Shown: in pieces, positions 35,807 through 45,443 of the stretch | How the letters are laid out: the number at the start of each line of letters is the position of its first letter | Position numbering within the stretch: position 1 is the stretch's first letter | Source of the DNA: JANNVK01 sp031414415 | GTDB taxonomy: Bacteria; Acidobacteriota; Blastocatellia; Pyrinomonadales; Pyrinomonadaceae | NCBI GenBank assembly: GCA_031414415.1 | Contig: JANNVK010000004.1 | Span: forward strand, 1-64,000 | DNA: 64,000 bases | Reading direction: 5' to 3' | Notes under the pieces: model-generated | What the model saw: the letters and a program-made list of their open reading frames with translations, nothing else | What the model was told of the DNA's origin: nothing | The model's database searches: none | Translations under genes and position numbers: made by a program

Positions 35807-36646
35807 TTACATTCGAAGAAAAACAACTCGCAAATGTTCTTGTAAATCGGGCAGAAACTCAATCTGTGACCATAATTTTGAATTTTCAGCGAATGAGCGA
35901 ATAGTTTCTGACTGGTTAAATCCAATTTCAATCAACAAAAAACCGTTTTGTTTGAGATATTTTGGCGATTCGGAAATCAAAGTTTCGATAATTGAAAGCC
36001 CATTGCCACCATCAGTCAGAGCGTTAAGCGGTTCAAAATGTTGGACTTCCGGTTGTAAAGTCGAAATAGTTTCGCTGGCAATATACGGCGGATTTGACAC
36101 GATTGCGTCAAACCTTTCGATATTCAACGAACTGAAAATATCAGAAGTTTTGAGCGTCAAACGATTTGAGACTTTATGAACTTTCGCATTAATTTCGGCG
36201 ATTTTCAAGGCTTTTTCAGAAATATCAAGTCCAAACGCATTTGCAGAAACTAGATTATGTAAAATTGAGATTGAAATGCAGCCCGATCCAATTCCAACTT
36301 CGCAGAATGTCGAATTTTCAGCAAGATTTTGGAGCGAAGTTCCGACAATTATCTCAGTTTCAGGTCGCGGAATTAAAACATCTTTCGAAACAAAAAAGTC
36401 TAAACCATAAAATTCTTGATTTTCGGTAATGTGTTGAAAAGGCTCGCGGTTTGAACGTCTTTTTAATAAGTTATCGAATAAAATTTGCTCAGTTTTTGTT
36501 AAAAAATAATCGTCGTGAGCAAATAAAAACGTCTGATCTTTTTTTAACGCAAATGCGAGCAAAGACTTAGCCTCGCGACGCGATTCGGCGATTCCAGCGG
36601 TTTCGAGAATTGCTGTTGCTTCATTAATTTTTGATTTAATGTTCAC
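35807..36646 (-). CDS. prmC: Peptide chain release factor N5-glutamine methyltransferase
   Basis: About 280 residues from a GTG at 36646 with GGAA upstream; the ATG at 36673 is inside a repeat. LIPRPETEIIV, CEVGIGSGCISI (SAM-binding loop) and the active-site NPPY near residue 183 (SNPPYIASE) identify PrmC, which methylates the GGQ glutamine of release factors. Same strand as mfd and upstream of it. Confidence 0.9.
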   Translation of the reverse strand: MNIKSKINEATAILETAGIAESRREAKSLLAFALKKDQTFLFAHDDYFLTKTEQILFDNLLKRRSNREPFQHITENQEFYGLDFFVSKDVLIPRPETEIIVGTSLQNLAENSTFCEVGIGSGCISISILHNLVSANAFGLDISEKALKIAEINAKVHKVSNRLTLKTSDIFSSLNIERFDAIVSNPPYIASETISTLQPEVQHFEPLNALTDGGNGLSIIETLISESPKYLKQNGFLLIEIGFNQSETIRSFAENSKLWSQIEFLPDLQEHLRVVFLRM

Positions 36647-36682
36647 TGTTTTCCAAAAAAGTACCGCTGCCATCTTGGCGGC

Positions 36683-37020
36683 GGTCGCGTTTTGCTTCCA
36701 GCCAACGCCTCTCGAGTCCGAAGTAATTTATAGAAACTAACACTTGCGAGCAAGATGCTCACAAGACCGCCGTCAGGATGACAGCGTTACCTCAGTACCG
36801 CTGACTTCCAGTCGGCGGTCGCGTTGTGCTTCCAGCCAACGCTTCTCGAGTCCGAAGTAATTTATAGAAACTAACACTTGCGAGCAAGATGCTCACAAGA
36901 CCGCCGTCAGGATGACAGCGTTACCTCGAATCAGAGACTTCTAATCGGCAGTCGCGTTTTGCTTCCAGCCAACGCACTTCGAAATACAAAACAATTTGCG
37001 AGCAATATGCTCACAAGCCC
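36683..37020. repeat. 134-bp direct tandem repeat, about 2.5 copies
   Basis: Copies begin at 36683, 36817 and about 36950, each starting ggtcgcgtt[t/g]tgcttccagc and containing gcgagcaagatgctcacaag, a small hairpin. Copies 1 and 2 are nearly identical; copy 3 is diverged and truncated and runs into the 3' end of the hydrolase gene. The gap between prmC and that hydrolase holds nothing else. Confidence 0.85.
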
Positions 37021-37907
37021 GTCGCCAAGACGGACGGCGATACAGTTGATGGTAACACTGCTCTGAATTCAAGATACAACTCTAAAACTTTTTCAGGAAC
37101 TTCAAAATGCGGATAATGTCCAATTCCAGCAAGTTCAACAATATCAGTAAGTTGCGGACAAACTTCACGAAATCTATTAACCAAATGTTTGCCCGAAACG
37201 CGATCTTCTGAACCGTTTATCATTCGAAAAGGAACGTCAATTTCTTGCAAAGCCGAAACCCAACGTTCGCGGTAGGTCGTCCGTTCGGTCATATATCTAA
37301 TCAATTTGTGTGCGATTCGCTTTCCGTTATTAAACTTAAAAACTTCGAGAAAATCGACAAATTCTGCTTCAGTTGGCTGAGTTTTATCGCCAAAAACTGA
37401 AGCTAAACCTTGTTTGAAACGCGAATCGCTAATCAAACGTCCAAAAATAAATCCGAGCGGACTTATTAAAAGTTTTTGAGCCAAGATTGGGCGATGAGTT
37501 TCGGGAAACAACGCTCCGTTGAGCATACAAATCGAAGCAATTTCGAAATCTAAATCGCGTTCAGATTTTCGTGCCAGAAGTTCTTGTGTGATTGTGTTTC
37601 CGTAATCGTGAGAAAGAATATGAATTTTTTTGACATTCAAATGTTTGAGGAGTTTTTCTAGTTCATCAACCTGATTAAATGTTGTGTAATCATAACTTAC
37701 AGGTTTTTTGGAAAATCCGTAACCAATCATATCAAACGAAAGAACCGAATATCTTGCCGCTAAATTGTCCCAAATTTTATGATAATCGAACGAAGAACTT
37801 GGGAATCCGTGCAAACAAAGCAGAACTTCTGTCGATTCGCTACTCAATTGATAAAAAATATCATCATAAAAATTACCAGATTTGTGCCAATCGTTTAGTT
37901 TCATCAA
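37011..37907 (-). CDS. Alpha/beta-fold hydrolase (haloalkane dehalogenase/epoxide hydrolase-like)
   Basis: 298 residues. LLCLHGFPSSSFDYHKIWD gives the HGxP oxyanion segment. LSHDYGNTITQELLAR has an Asp nucleophile (about residue 100), as in haloalkane dehalogenases. NGSEDRVSG and GIGHYPHFEVPE hold later acid and catalytic His. The last ~20 residues (AVLPSTVSPSVLATGL) are translated repeat. Substrate unknown. Confidence 0.8.
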   Translation of the reverse strand: MMKLNDWHKSGNFYDDIFYQLSSESTEVLLCLHGFPSSSFDYHKIWDNLAARYSVLSFDMIGYGFSKKPVSYDYTTFNQVDELEKLLKHLNVKKIHILSHDYGNTITQELLARKSERDLDFEIASICMLNGALFPETHRPILAQKLLISPLGFIFGRLISDSRFKQGLASVFGDKTQPTEAEFVDFLEVFKFNNGKRIAHKLIRYMTERTTYRERWVSALQEIDVPFRMINGSEDRVSGKHLVNRFREVCPQLTDIVELAGIGHYPHFEVPEKVLELYLEFRAVLPSTVSPSVLATGL

Positions 37908-37957
37908 AAAAAATGGTAATATTTCGAAACTAAATATTCAAACTCGAGGAACGAATT

Positions 37958-38800
37958 ATGCTGAGAGGAAGAGAAAGCGAAAATGTCGAAGATCGGCGAG
38001 GAATGTCAGGCAAAACTGTTGCACTTGGCGGCGGCGGTTGTTTTACATTTATTTTGATAATTGCGGCGGTTCTTTTAGGTGGCGATCCGTCGGCTTTGCT
38101 CCAACAAGCAAATCAACAAGATGTTCCGGCGGTTCAAAATAATTCGCCTCAACAAAACGACGAAGCTATTAAAAATGTAAAAACAATTTTGGCTGGAACA
38201 GAAGACGTTTGGCGTGAGATTTTTAGAAAAAACGGCGGAAATTATCGTGATCCGAAACTTATTGTTTTTGAAGGGCAAACGCCCTCAGCCTGCGGTCGTG
38301 CAGATTCTTCAACCGGACCGTTTTATTGCCCAGGCGATGAGCAACTTTATCTTGATATGGCTTTTTTTCGCGAACTTAAAAACGAGTTTAAAGCACCGGG
38401 TGATTTTGCCCAAGCCTATGTTATTGCTCACGAAGTTGGACATCACATTCAGAATATAACCGGCACAATGAACAAAATGACCGCGTTGCAAAAGCGTGTC
38501 ATCGAAGCCGATTCGAACAGACTTTCGGTGCGTTTAGAACTTCAGGCTGATTGTTATGCCGGCGTTTGGGGCAATGCAATGAACAAAAAAGGACAAGTTG
38601 AGGTTGGAGATTTGGAAGAAGCGATTCGTGCGGCGGCTGGCGTTGGCGATGATATGATTCAAAAACGAACTCAAGGTTATGTTGTTCCTGAATCTTTCAC
38701 ACATGGTTCGGCAAAAGATCGTGCAACTTGGTTTATGAAAGGCTATCAAACCGGTGATTTTCGGCAATGTTCTACTTTTGCCGGAATTCGCGGAATGTAA
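37958..38800 (+). CDS. Neutral zinc metallopeptidase (YpfJ/KPN_02809-like)
   Basis: 280 residues. MLRGRESENVEDRRG and GGGGCFTFILIIAAVLLGGDPSALLQQ (one membrane helix) are the standard N-terminus of this family. The catalytic motif is His158-Glu-Val-Gly-His. RLELQADCYAGVWGNAM holds the third ligand region. Membrane-anchored; function of the family is not settled. Last gene before the T6SS locus. Confidence 0.9.
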   Translation: MLRGRESENVEDRRGMSGKTVALGGGGCFTFILIIAAVLLGGDPSALLQQANQQDVPAVQNNSPQQNDEAIKNVKTILAGTEDVWREIFRKNGGNYRDPKLIVFEGQTPSACGRADSSTGPFYCPGDEQLYLDMAFFRELKNEFKAPGDFAQAYVIAHEVGHHIQNITGTMNKMTALQKRVIEADSNRLSVRLELQADCYAGVWGNAMNKKGQVEVGDLEEAIRAAAGVGDDMIQKRTQGYVVPESFTHGSAKDRATWFMKGYQTGDFRQCSTFAGIRGM

Positions 38801-38959
38801 CTTTTTAAACTAGATTCTGCAATTTCCATTAAGTTCTTGTAAATAACTAATTTCTAATTTTTTTAAATGGTAAATTTTCGCAAAAACGAATATATTTAAC
38901 GCTAGTTAATTTATTAAATTTTTTGGCAAAAAACGGTAAGTCCAACGTCAGATACCTTT

Positions 38960-40312
38960 ATGAGCAAATATCGCAAAATTGTCTGGAACGAGGGAATGTT
39001 GCTAACTCCGCATCATTTTCAGCAGTGGGACAATTACCACGAAGAACTTCTCAGTTCGCGTTTTCGCTCGGCTATTCCTTTTGATTACGGTGTTTTAGAT
39101 ATTCAAATTAGTCGCGAAGCGATTGCTAACGGAAACTTTCAACTCACAAACTGCCACGCGGTTTTAACAGATGGTTTGGTTATCCACATTCCTGATACCG
39201 ATTCGATTCCAGATTTACGCCAAGTTGGCGGACATTTTCATCCCGAAATAGAAAAACTTGGAGTTCATTTAGCTGTTCCGGCACAGAAACTTGGAGAAGC
39301 AAATTTTCAAGCAAATGGTGTTAAATCAAATGCTAACATTCGTTTTTTGCAAGAAGGTGCATTAGTTAAAGATGAAACTAGCGGAACAAATGAGCAACCG
39401 CTTTCATTAGCAAAAAGCAACCTCCGAATAATTTTTGACGATGAGCTTCGTGATGGTTTTAGTTCAATAAAAATTGCAGAACTCGAGAGAACGTCAACCG
39501 GACAGCTCCAAATTTCAGAAACCTATATTCCGCCGATTTTAAAAGTTTCGGCAAATATTTGGCTCGGAAATATGCTTCGTCAGATGGTTGAAATTTTGAT
39601 CACAAAAAGCAGTTCACTTGGTGAACAAAGAAGGCAAAGAAACACCGGATTAGCAGATTTTACAACCTCAGAAGTTGCGATATTTTGGTTGCTAAACACA
39701 ATAAACGCTTCGATTCCGTCGATGTCGCACTTTTTTCATTCGCCGCTTTTGCATCCTGAAAGGCTTTATATTGAAATGGCAAATTTGGTCGGAAAATTAA
39801 CAACATTTTCGACTGAACATCACCCGAAAGACATTGTTAAATATGATCACGATGATTTGTATTTCACATTTTACAATCTTTCAACACAACTTAAGGATTT
39901 GCTTGAAACCGTTATTCCGAGCAGATGTGTGCCAATTCCGCTCGAAAAAACACGCGATACTTTATACATCGGCAGAATTGAAGATGAACGATTGCTCAAA
40001 GAAGCAGGATTTTATCTTGGCGTAAAAGCCCAAATGTCTGAAGGCAAATTGATTGAAGGCGTTCCGCGTGTGGTAAAAATCGGTTCGCGAGATGTGATTG
40101 ACACAATTATCGGTTCGGCACTTCCGGGCGTAAATTTGATGTATTCAAATCCGCCACCAGCACCAATTCCGGCGAGAATCGGATTTCGTTATTTTCAGCT
40201 CGACAATGTCGGTCCATATTGGGACGGCATAAAAGGCTCAAAGGTAATTGCGGTTTATGTTCCAAATGAAATTCCAGACGAAAAACTCGAACTTTATGCT
40301 GTGAAACCTTAA
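38960..40312 (+). CDS. tssK: T6SS baseplate protein TssK
   Basis: 450 residues. KIVWNEGMLLTPHHFQQWDNYHEELL is the diagnostic TssK N-terminus. The C-terminal part (IGSALPGVNLMYSNPPPAPIPARIGFRYFQLD) is also typical. TssK links the baseplate to the TssLM membrane complex. It is the first gene of the locus and follows a ~160-base AT-rich gap, probably the promoter region. The next gene starts 8 bases later. Confidence 0.95.
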   Translation: MSKYRKIVWNEGMLLTPHHFQQWDNYHEELLSSRFRSAIPFDYGVLDIQISREAIANGNFQLTNCHAVLTDGLVIHIPDTDSIPDLRQVGGHFHPEIEKLGVHLAVPAQKLGEANFQANGVKSNANIRFLQEGALVKDETSGTNEQPLSLAKSNLRIIFDDELRDGFSSIKIAELERTSTGQLQISETYIPPILKVSANIWLGNMLRQMVEILITKSSSLGEQRRQRNTGLADFTTSEVAIFWLLNTINASIPSMSHFFHSPLLHPERLYIEMANLVGKLTTFSTEHHPKDIVKYDHDDLYFTFYNLSTQLKDLLETVIPSRCVPIPLEKTRDTLYIGRIEDERLLKEAGFYLGVKAQMSEGKLIEGVPRVVKIGSRDVIDTIIGSALPGVNLMYSNPPPAPIPARIGFRYFQLDNVGPYWDGIKGSKVIAVYVPNEIPDEKLELYAVKP

Positions 40313-40320
40313 GGAAAATT

Positions 40321-40593
40321 ATGATTGACGATGAAGAATTCAATGAAAAGTTTGCAACTGTTGCAGAAGCATTGAAGTATATTAGCGAATCGCAAGCGAA
40401 ATCTGAGTGGATTCATAAACGTGACTATCATATCCATTTGAAAGAAATTGCGGCAATTCGCGAAATTCAAGATAAAACACAAAAACATCTTGAACACATT
40501 TCAAAATTAATTGGAATTGCCTTTGAAGAATTAGAATTTCAAGATAATAAACTTGAAGAAGCAGGGAAAGTTTTGAGTCAAAAAAGACTTTAA
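40321..40593 (+). CDS. Small helical protein between tssK and tssL
   Basis: 90 residues, almost all predicted coiled coil (EIAAIREIQDKTQKHLEHISKLIG). Not a known Tss protein. Tight spacing (8 and 14 bases) shows it belongs to the T6SS operon. Possible structural or regulatory accessory. Confidence 0.65.
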   Translation: MIDDEEFNEKFATVAEALKYISESQAKSEWIHKRDYHIHLKEIAAIREIQDKTQKHLEHISKLIGIAFEELEFQDNKLEEAGKVLSQKRL

Positions 40594-40607
40594 AAGTTGA
40601 AGATAAT

Positions 40608-41303
40608 ATGTCAGACGAAAGAACAAGCCGAAGAAACCAAACTGTCAATGATATGTCGAGTTTCGCCTCGCCGATTTTTGATTTAATTCTTCGTCTGAAA
40701 GCCGGAATAGTTGCACCTTCCAATAATCTTCGCCCAAAAGTTGCCGGACTTCTCAAAGATTTTGAAGATCGTGCTAATCGTTACCGATTTGATTCAAAGA
40801 TTATTCAAGTTTCGAAATTTGCACTCGCGTCTTTTGTTGACGAAACAATTTTGACAAACAATTTTCCGCTCAAAGATGAATGGGAAAAAAATCCGCTCCA
40901 GCTTGAATATTTTGGCGAGCAACTAGCCGGAAACAAATTTTTTGACAAACTTCAGGCAATGCTCAAGCAAATTGAAACAACTCAAGATGCAGTTGAAATC
41001 TACTATGTTTGTATGTTGCTTGGTTTTAAAGGACGATATGCGGTTTACGAACACGATAAACTGATGAGCATTATGCAATCGACGGCAAATGCTCTGGTGA
41101 AAGTTGGGAAAATTTCTAATGTCGAACTTTCGCCGCATTGGTTAGCAAACGATCAGCCTAAACCTCAAGAAAAACGCGGAATGCCAACGTGGGCAAAGGT
41201 TTCTGCATTTGGCGGAATTGGTTTGGCGGTTGTCATCTATTTATTAATGTTTTTACTTTCATCAAAGTTTTTAGATGATGCGATACAGAAATTGAAGATT
41301 TAA
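40608..41303 (+). CDS. tssL: T6SS inner-membrane protein TssL (DotU family)
   Basis: 231 residues. KFALASFVDETIL and MLLGFKGRYAVYEHDKL are DotU-family motifs. One membrane helix at the C-terminus (ISAFGGIGLAVVIYLLMFLL-like) is as expected. No OmpA-like peptidoglycan-binding extension, so anchoring may depend on another protein. Confidence 0.93.
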   Translation: MSDERTSRRNQTVNDMSSFASPIFDLILRLKAGIVAPSNNLRPKVAGLLKDFEDRANRYRFDSKIIQVSKFALASFVDETILTNNFPLKDEWEKNPLQLEYFGEQLAGNKFFDKLQAMLKQIETTQDAVEIYYVCMLLGFKGRYAVYEHDKLMSIMQSTANALVKVGKISNVELSPHWLANDQPKPQEKRGMPTWAKVSAFGGIGLAVVIYLLMFLLSSKFLDDAIQKLKI

Positions 41304-41370
41304 TTTTAGTTCAAATATAACGAACAAATGCGGTAATTAAGATTTTTTGCAGTTTACTGATAACCGAAAT

Positions 41371-44300
41371 ATGTGGCAACTTGATCAAATAAAATATGCG
41401 ATGGGGCTTGGCGGAATGTTTGGCTTTTGTGGAGCTTTATACATTGCAAATATGTATGTTGCTCCGCTTTTAACTCCAAAAATTGGTGCTGCTTGGGCAT
41501 ATTCTGTTGTGACAATCGGAATTGTTTTGATAACTTTGCCGTTTGCTTTGGTCATTGGTTTAGTAAACAGACGACAACGAAAAAAAGCTGAAAAAGCTGA
41601 ACTTTTAGAACAAGCCGCTAACCCGCAAGAAGATCAACAAGTCGTTTCGCCATCAGTCGGTTCAGATGAACATTCGAAGTCGGCTGAAGAAGCAACGCAA
41701 TATTTAAAAACTTCGGGTTTAGACGTTTATTCACTGCCTTGGTATTTAATTGCCGGAGCTCCAAAAGCCGGAAAATCTTCGTTAGTTGTGTCTTCTGGTT
41801 TAAATTTTCAAACACTTCCAAGCCAACGACAATCTGAGCAAAATCTCATTCGTTCAACGAAAAATATTGATTGGCGAATGACCAGCGATGCCGTTTTTCT
41901 TGACACTTCAGGGCAATACCAAACCGAAGGAAGCGATTCGGCAGAGTGGACAGCATTGCTTGAAACAGTAAAAAAATATCGTGGTCAGCGTCCGCTTGAC
42001 GGATTTTTACTCGTTGTTAGTACTGAAAGAATTTTAAATGGCGACGAAACTGAAATCGAAGAAATGGCGAAAATTCTTCGCACACGTTTAGATGAAGTAA
42101 CAGCAAAAACCAAAACTAGATTTCCAATTTACCTGGTCTTTACTCACGCAGATTCGATTGAAGGTTTTCGCGATTCTTTTTCAACTTCGCAAAAAGAAGC
42201 CGAAAATCTCGTTTGGGGAACAACAATTCCAATCGAAAAAAGCGAAAATGCACACACGCTTTTTGACAGCGAATTTGATATTTTGAGCAAATCGGTGATG
42301 AAACGGCGTTTAGTTAGGCTTTCTGCACCATTTCCGCCAAATCGCCAACTTCGAATTTTTAATTTTCCATTGCATTTTGCTGCCTCGCGAAAGAAGATTG
42401 GGCATTTTGTGGCAACACTTTTTCGCCCAAATCCGTTTAGCGAAAGTCCGTTTTTGCGTGGCTTTTATTTTACGTCAACGCCAGGCGACAAATCTGGTTT
42501 TGTTGGAAAATCGCATTTCACGAAGAAGTTTTTCCGCGATGTTGTTTTGCGAGACAAAGATTTAGTAAAAAACTTTCTCGCCCAAAAACAAAGTCCGCCA
42601 ATTTTAGGTTGGGTTGTGACGGCTTTGGGAACTTTGTTTACCTTTTTTCTGTTGGTAATGTCGGGAATTTCGTTGATTCAAAATAAGCAATTGGTCGAAG
42701 ATGCGTCAATCAAAGCTGAAAATGTTTTAATAATTTATAAAGCTGACCAAGGCAGAGATTTGTTCAAAAAATCAGCCGACGAAACCCGTGCGGAATTATC
42801 AACGATTGATGAACTTCGGCAAACTCTTTCAACACTTGATGAATATGAACGAAACGGTGCTCCGTTTTGGATGAGATTTGGGATGTTTTCGGGCAATAAA
42901 ATTTATAAAGAAAAACTGCTTAATATTTATTTCAATGCAGTTGAACAAAGATTTAAAAAACCGGTAATTGCCAAATTAGAAAGCGATTTGCTGAAATTCT
43001 CAGCCGGAACAAACCAAGAACCAGAAGAAGTTTTAGACAAAAATTTTGATTTGCTGTCGAGTTACTTAATGCTTTCCGGTGGTAAAACAAAAAAAGGCGA
43101 TGAATATCGAAAATATGCACAAGACGATTTTTTGGCAAAAACTTTAACTGATTTGTGGAAAACCGAGCCAAAATTGCCCGCTGGTTATGAGCTAACGGCA
43201 CAACAAAATCTTGAGTTTTATATGAAACAAATCGATCGCGTTGAGTTTCCAAACATTTCATTGCGACCAGAAATAGTCACCGCTTCACGCAAAAAATTAC
43301 AAGCATTTCCGGCTTATTTGAGATATTACAAACGAGAAGTTAATAAAATTTCCAAAGAAGTTGAATCGACTGTTGGTGCGTCAACGGTTGCCAGTATTTT
43401 AAATTTAAGCGGCGGCGATTCATCATTTGTTGAAGGAAGCTATCAAGTTCCGAGTGCATACACGGTTGAAGGCTATAAGTTGATGAAAAAATCAATTCGC
43501 GAATCTGACCAAAAACTTAGTGAAGATGATTGGGTAATGGACGAAGAGTCGAAAAAAGAAATGGCTCAAACCACTGACGCGAGCAAAGTTGAAGAACGAT
43601 ATTTTAAAGATTACGCCGATAATTGGAAGGCATTGGTCAAAGGTGTCAGCATCAAACCATATAAAAAAGAAGATGCTGCCCGAGCACTTCAATCATTTTC
43701 ATCGGCAAATTCGCCGATAGACGCTTTGCTCAAAGAGATTTATCGCCAAACGCGACTTTCTGCCAAACCGAAGCCGAGAAATTGGTGGGAAACTGCCCAA
43801 GATTGGGTTGGATTACTGCCGAGACTTGAAATTCGCGAAAATACAAAACCTGAAAGCGAATTTCGCCCTTTATTTCCGTTTGTTGGTGACGAGACAAAAA
43901 TTGACAGCACTCCGTTGGCAAATTATCGCAAAACAATCGGACAGCTTTTTAACAAATTAAATTTAGTTTCGTCTGATGCATATGTAGAATTAGCGAAAGA
44001 TTTGGCGGCTGATAAAGATACAAAACTTGGCTTGAGAAATTCTGAAACGGCAATTTCAACTTTGCTTAACGGATTTGCGGAAACGCCTTCGGGACAAGAA
44101 ATTGCTGAACTTTTAAAGAAACCTTTGATAAATTTGCGTTCACTTCTCGGGGCAGATGCTCAAAGCCAACTCGGAAAATCTTGGGTTGCTGAAATTTTAC
44201 CAAAAGCCAAAGAAGCCGAAAAAGGTTTCCCATTTGATGACAGTGGCGAGTCTGATTTGGTTAAATTAACGGCATATTTAAATCCGGTAAATGGAACGCT

Positions 44301-44991
44301 TTCAGACTTTTACACAAAACGTTTAGAAAAATATTTTGAAGCTGATGGCGGCGGAAAATTAAAAGTAAAAAGCACGTCAGATGTGAAATTTACTGATGAA
44401 TTTGTCACTTATCTCAACAATGCGTTTGCATTGCGAGAAACGCTTTTCGGTAAAAATAAAGACGCGAGTTTTGAATACGATTTCCGTCTTAATCCGGTAA
44501 AAGATGAAATTATTGAAGTGAAAATAGATGGACAAACAATCACATCCGAGGGAACAGCTTCGAGTAAACTCAAGTTTCCGGCTGCAACAAACGCCGAAAC
44601 CGGTGTATTTATGAATTTAACATCAACAGCCGAAGCGAGTTCGACATCAGGAAAAACACCGACAACGGCGAACACGAACACGACAACGAGTTCTAATTCG
44701 GCTTCGGCAAACATGACAGCTCCAGTTAGTAAATTTCAATCAACGCCGACAACTCCGGTAAAAACTGCAACACCAACATCTGGTTCAACTTCAATTAAGC
44801 GACCAGGAACTTGGGGTTTATTCTTATTTTTTAACGATGGTTCACCAAAGAAAAACCCAAGTGGTGGTTATGATTTGAGCTATAAACTTGGCGGTAAAGT
44901 CGTGACAGCAACAATAAAGCCTGCGGGCGGCGATTTGTTTGATCGAAATTTGTTTAAGAATGTGAAAGTGCCGGAGAATTTTTTAAAGTAA
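41371..44991 (+). CDS. tssM: T6SS membrane protein TssM (IcmF family)
   Basis: About 1,206 residues from the ATG at 41371 (a TTG eight codons earlier is possible). Two N-terminal membrane helices, a cytoplasmic domain with Walker A GAPKAGKSS at about residue 129, a third helix near 405-430, then a long periplasmic part. A Ser/Thr/Ala-rich linker (about residues 1085-1145) precedes a conserved C-terminal domain (GTWGLFLFFNDGSP...LFDRNLFKNVKVPENFL). The linker is unusual. It should form the trans-envelope channel with TssL. Confidence 0.93.
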   Translation: MWQLDQIKYAMGLGGMFGFCGALYIANMYVAPLLTPKIGAAWAYSVVTIGIVLITLPFALVIGLVNRRQRKKAEKAELLEQAANPQEDQQVVSPSVGSDEHSKSAEEATQYLKTSGLDVYSLPWYLIAGAPKAGKSSLVVSSGLNFQTLPSQRQSEQNLIRSTKNIDWRMTSDAVFLDTSGQYQTEGSDSAEWTALLETVKKYRGQRPLDGFLLVVSTERILNGDETEIEEMAKILRTRLDEVTAKTKTRFPIYLVFTHADSIEGFRDSFSTSQKEAENLVWGTTIPIEKSENAHTLFDSEFDILSKSVMKRRLVRLSAPFPPNRQLRIFNFPLHFAASRKKIGHFVATLFRPNPFSESPFLRGFYFTSTPGDKSGFVGKSHFTKKFFRDVVLRDKDLVKNFLAQKQSPPILGWVVTALGTLFTFFLLVMSGISLIQNKQLVEDASIKAENVLIIYKADQGRDLFKKSADETRAELSTIDELRQTLSTLDEYERNGAPFWMRFGMFSGNKIYKEKLLNIYFNAVEQRFKKPVIAKLESDLLKFSAGTNQEPEEVLDKNFDLLSSYLMLSGGKTKKGDEYRKYAQDDFLAKTLTDLWKTEPKLPAGYELTAQQNLEFYMKQIDRVEFPNISLRPEIVTASRKKLQAFPAYLRYYKREVNKISKEVESTVGASTVASILNLSGGDSSFVEGSYQVPSAYTVEGYKLMKKSIRESDQKLSEDDWVMDEESKKEMAQTTDASKVEERYFKDYADNWKALVKGVSIKPYKKEDAARALQSFSSANSPIDALLKEIYRQTRLSAKPKPRNWWETAQDWVGLLPRLEIRENTKPESEFRPLFPFVGDETKIDSTPLANYRKTIGQLFNKLNLVSSDAYVELAKDLAADKDTKLGLRNSETAISTLLNGFAETPSGQEIAELLKKPLINLRSLLGADAQSQLGKSWVAEILPKAKEAEKGFPFDDSGESDLVKLTAYLNPVNGTLSDFYTKRLEKYFEADGGGKLKVKSTSDVKFTDEFVTYLNNAFALRETLFGKNKDASFEYDFRLNPVKDEIIEVKIDGQTITSEGTASSKLKFPAATNAETGVFMNLTSTAEASSTSGKTPTTANTNTTTSSNSASANMTAPVSKFQSTPTTPVKTATPTSGSTSIKRPGTWGLFLFFNDGSPKKNPSGGYDLSYKLGGKVVTATIKPAGGDLFDRNLFKNVKVPENFLK

Positions 44992-44997
44992 GTCAAG

Positions 44998-45402
44998 ATG
45001 GAAAACATTAACCACAGAGACACAGAGACACAGAGATTAAATAAAATAACCGAACAAATTATCGGTTGTGCGATTGAAGTTCATCGTGGTCTTGGTCCAG
45101 GATTATTAGAATCTGCTTATGAGAAGTGTCTCTGTTTTGAACTTTCGCAAAAAAATCTTAATTTTAAACGACAAGTGCCATTACCAATTGTTTATAAAAG
45201 TGTAAAACTTGATTGTAGTTATAGAATTGATTTAATCGTAGAAGACTTAGTTATTGTTGAAATCAAAGCAGTTGACCATCTTATAGCTGTTCACGAAGCA
45301 CAACTTTTGTCTTATTTAAAGTTAGCAAATAAACCACTTGGTTTATTGATGAATTTTCATGTTTCTGTTTTAAAAAATGGATTAAAAAGGCTGAGAAACT
45401 AA
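44998..45402 (+). CDS. GxxExxY family protein (PD-(D/E)XK nuclease-like), copy 2, inside a palindrome
   Basis: 134 residues. GxxExxY is Gly35-Leu-Leu-Glu38-Ser-Ala-Tyr41 in AIEVHRGLGPGLLESAY. RIDLIVEDLVIVEIKAV has the Asp...Glu-x-Lys nuclease pattern. The N-terminal HRDTETQR is translated from the left arm of the inverted repeat. It interrupts the T6SS operon between tssM and tagJ and is not a T6SS component. Confidence 0.9.
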   Translation: MENINHRDTETQRLNKITEQIIGCAIEVHRGLGPGLLESAYEKCLCFELSQKNLNFKRQVPLPIVYKSVKLDCSYRIDLIVEDLVIVEIKAVDHLIAVHEAQLLSYLKLANKPLGLLMNFHVSVLKNGLKRLRN

Positions 45403-45435
45403 TTTTAAATCTCTGTGTCTCTGTGCCTCTGTGGT
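45011..45435. mobile_element. Inverted-repeat element carrying a GxxExxY gene
   Basis: Left arm 45011-45035 and right arm 45411-45435 are reverse complements at 24 of 25 bases (accacagagacacagagaca type). They enclose 375 bases that are essentially the GxxExxY coding region. Gene-less versions of the same arms are at 12081-12159 and, as one arm, 8870-8898. No transposase and no clear target-site duplication is visible. Confidence 0.65.
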
Positions 45436-45443
45436 GAAAAAAT

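Noticed and set aside
35631..36179. 182-codon plus-strand open frame
   Set aside because: Starts in a palindromic repeat and continues antisense to prmC.
45011..45435. Calling the GxxExxY element an insertion sequence
   Set aside because: No DDE or HUH transposase and no clear target-site duplication; kept as an inverted-repeat element with an unproven mode of movement.
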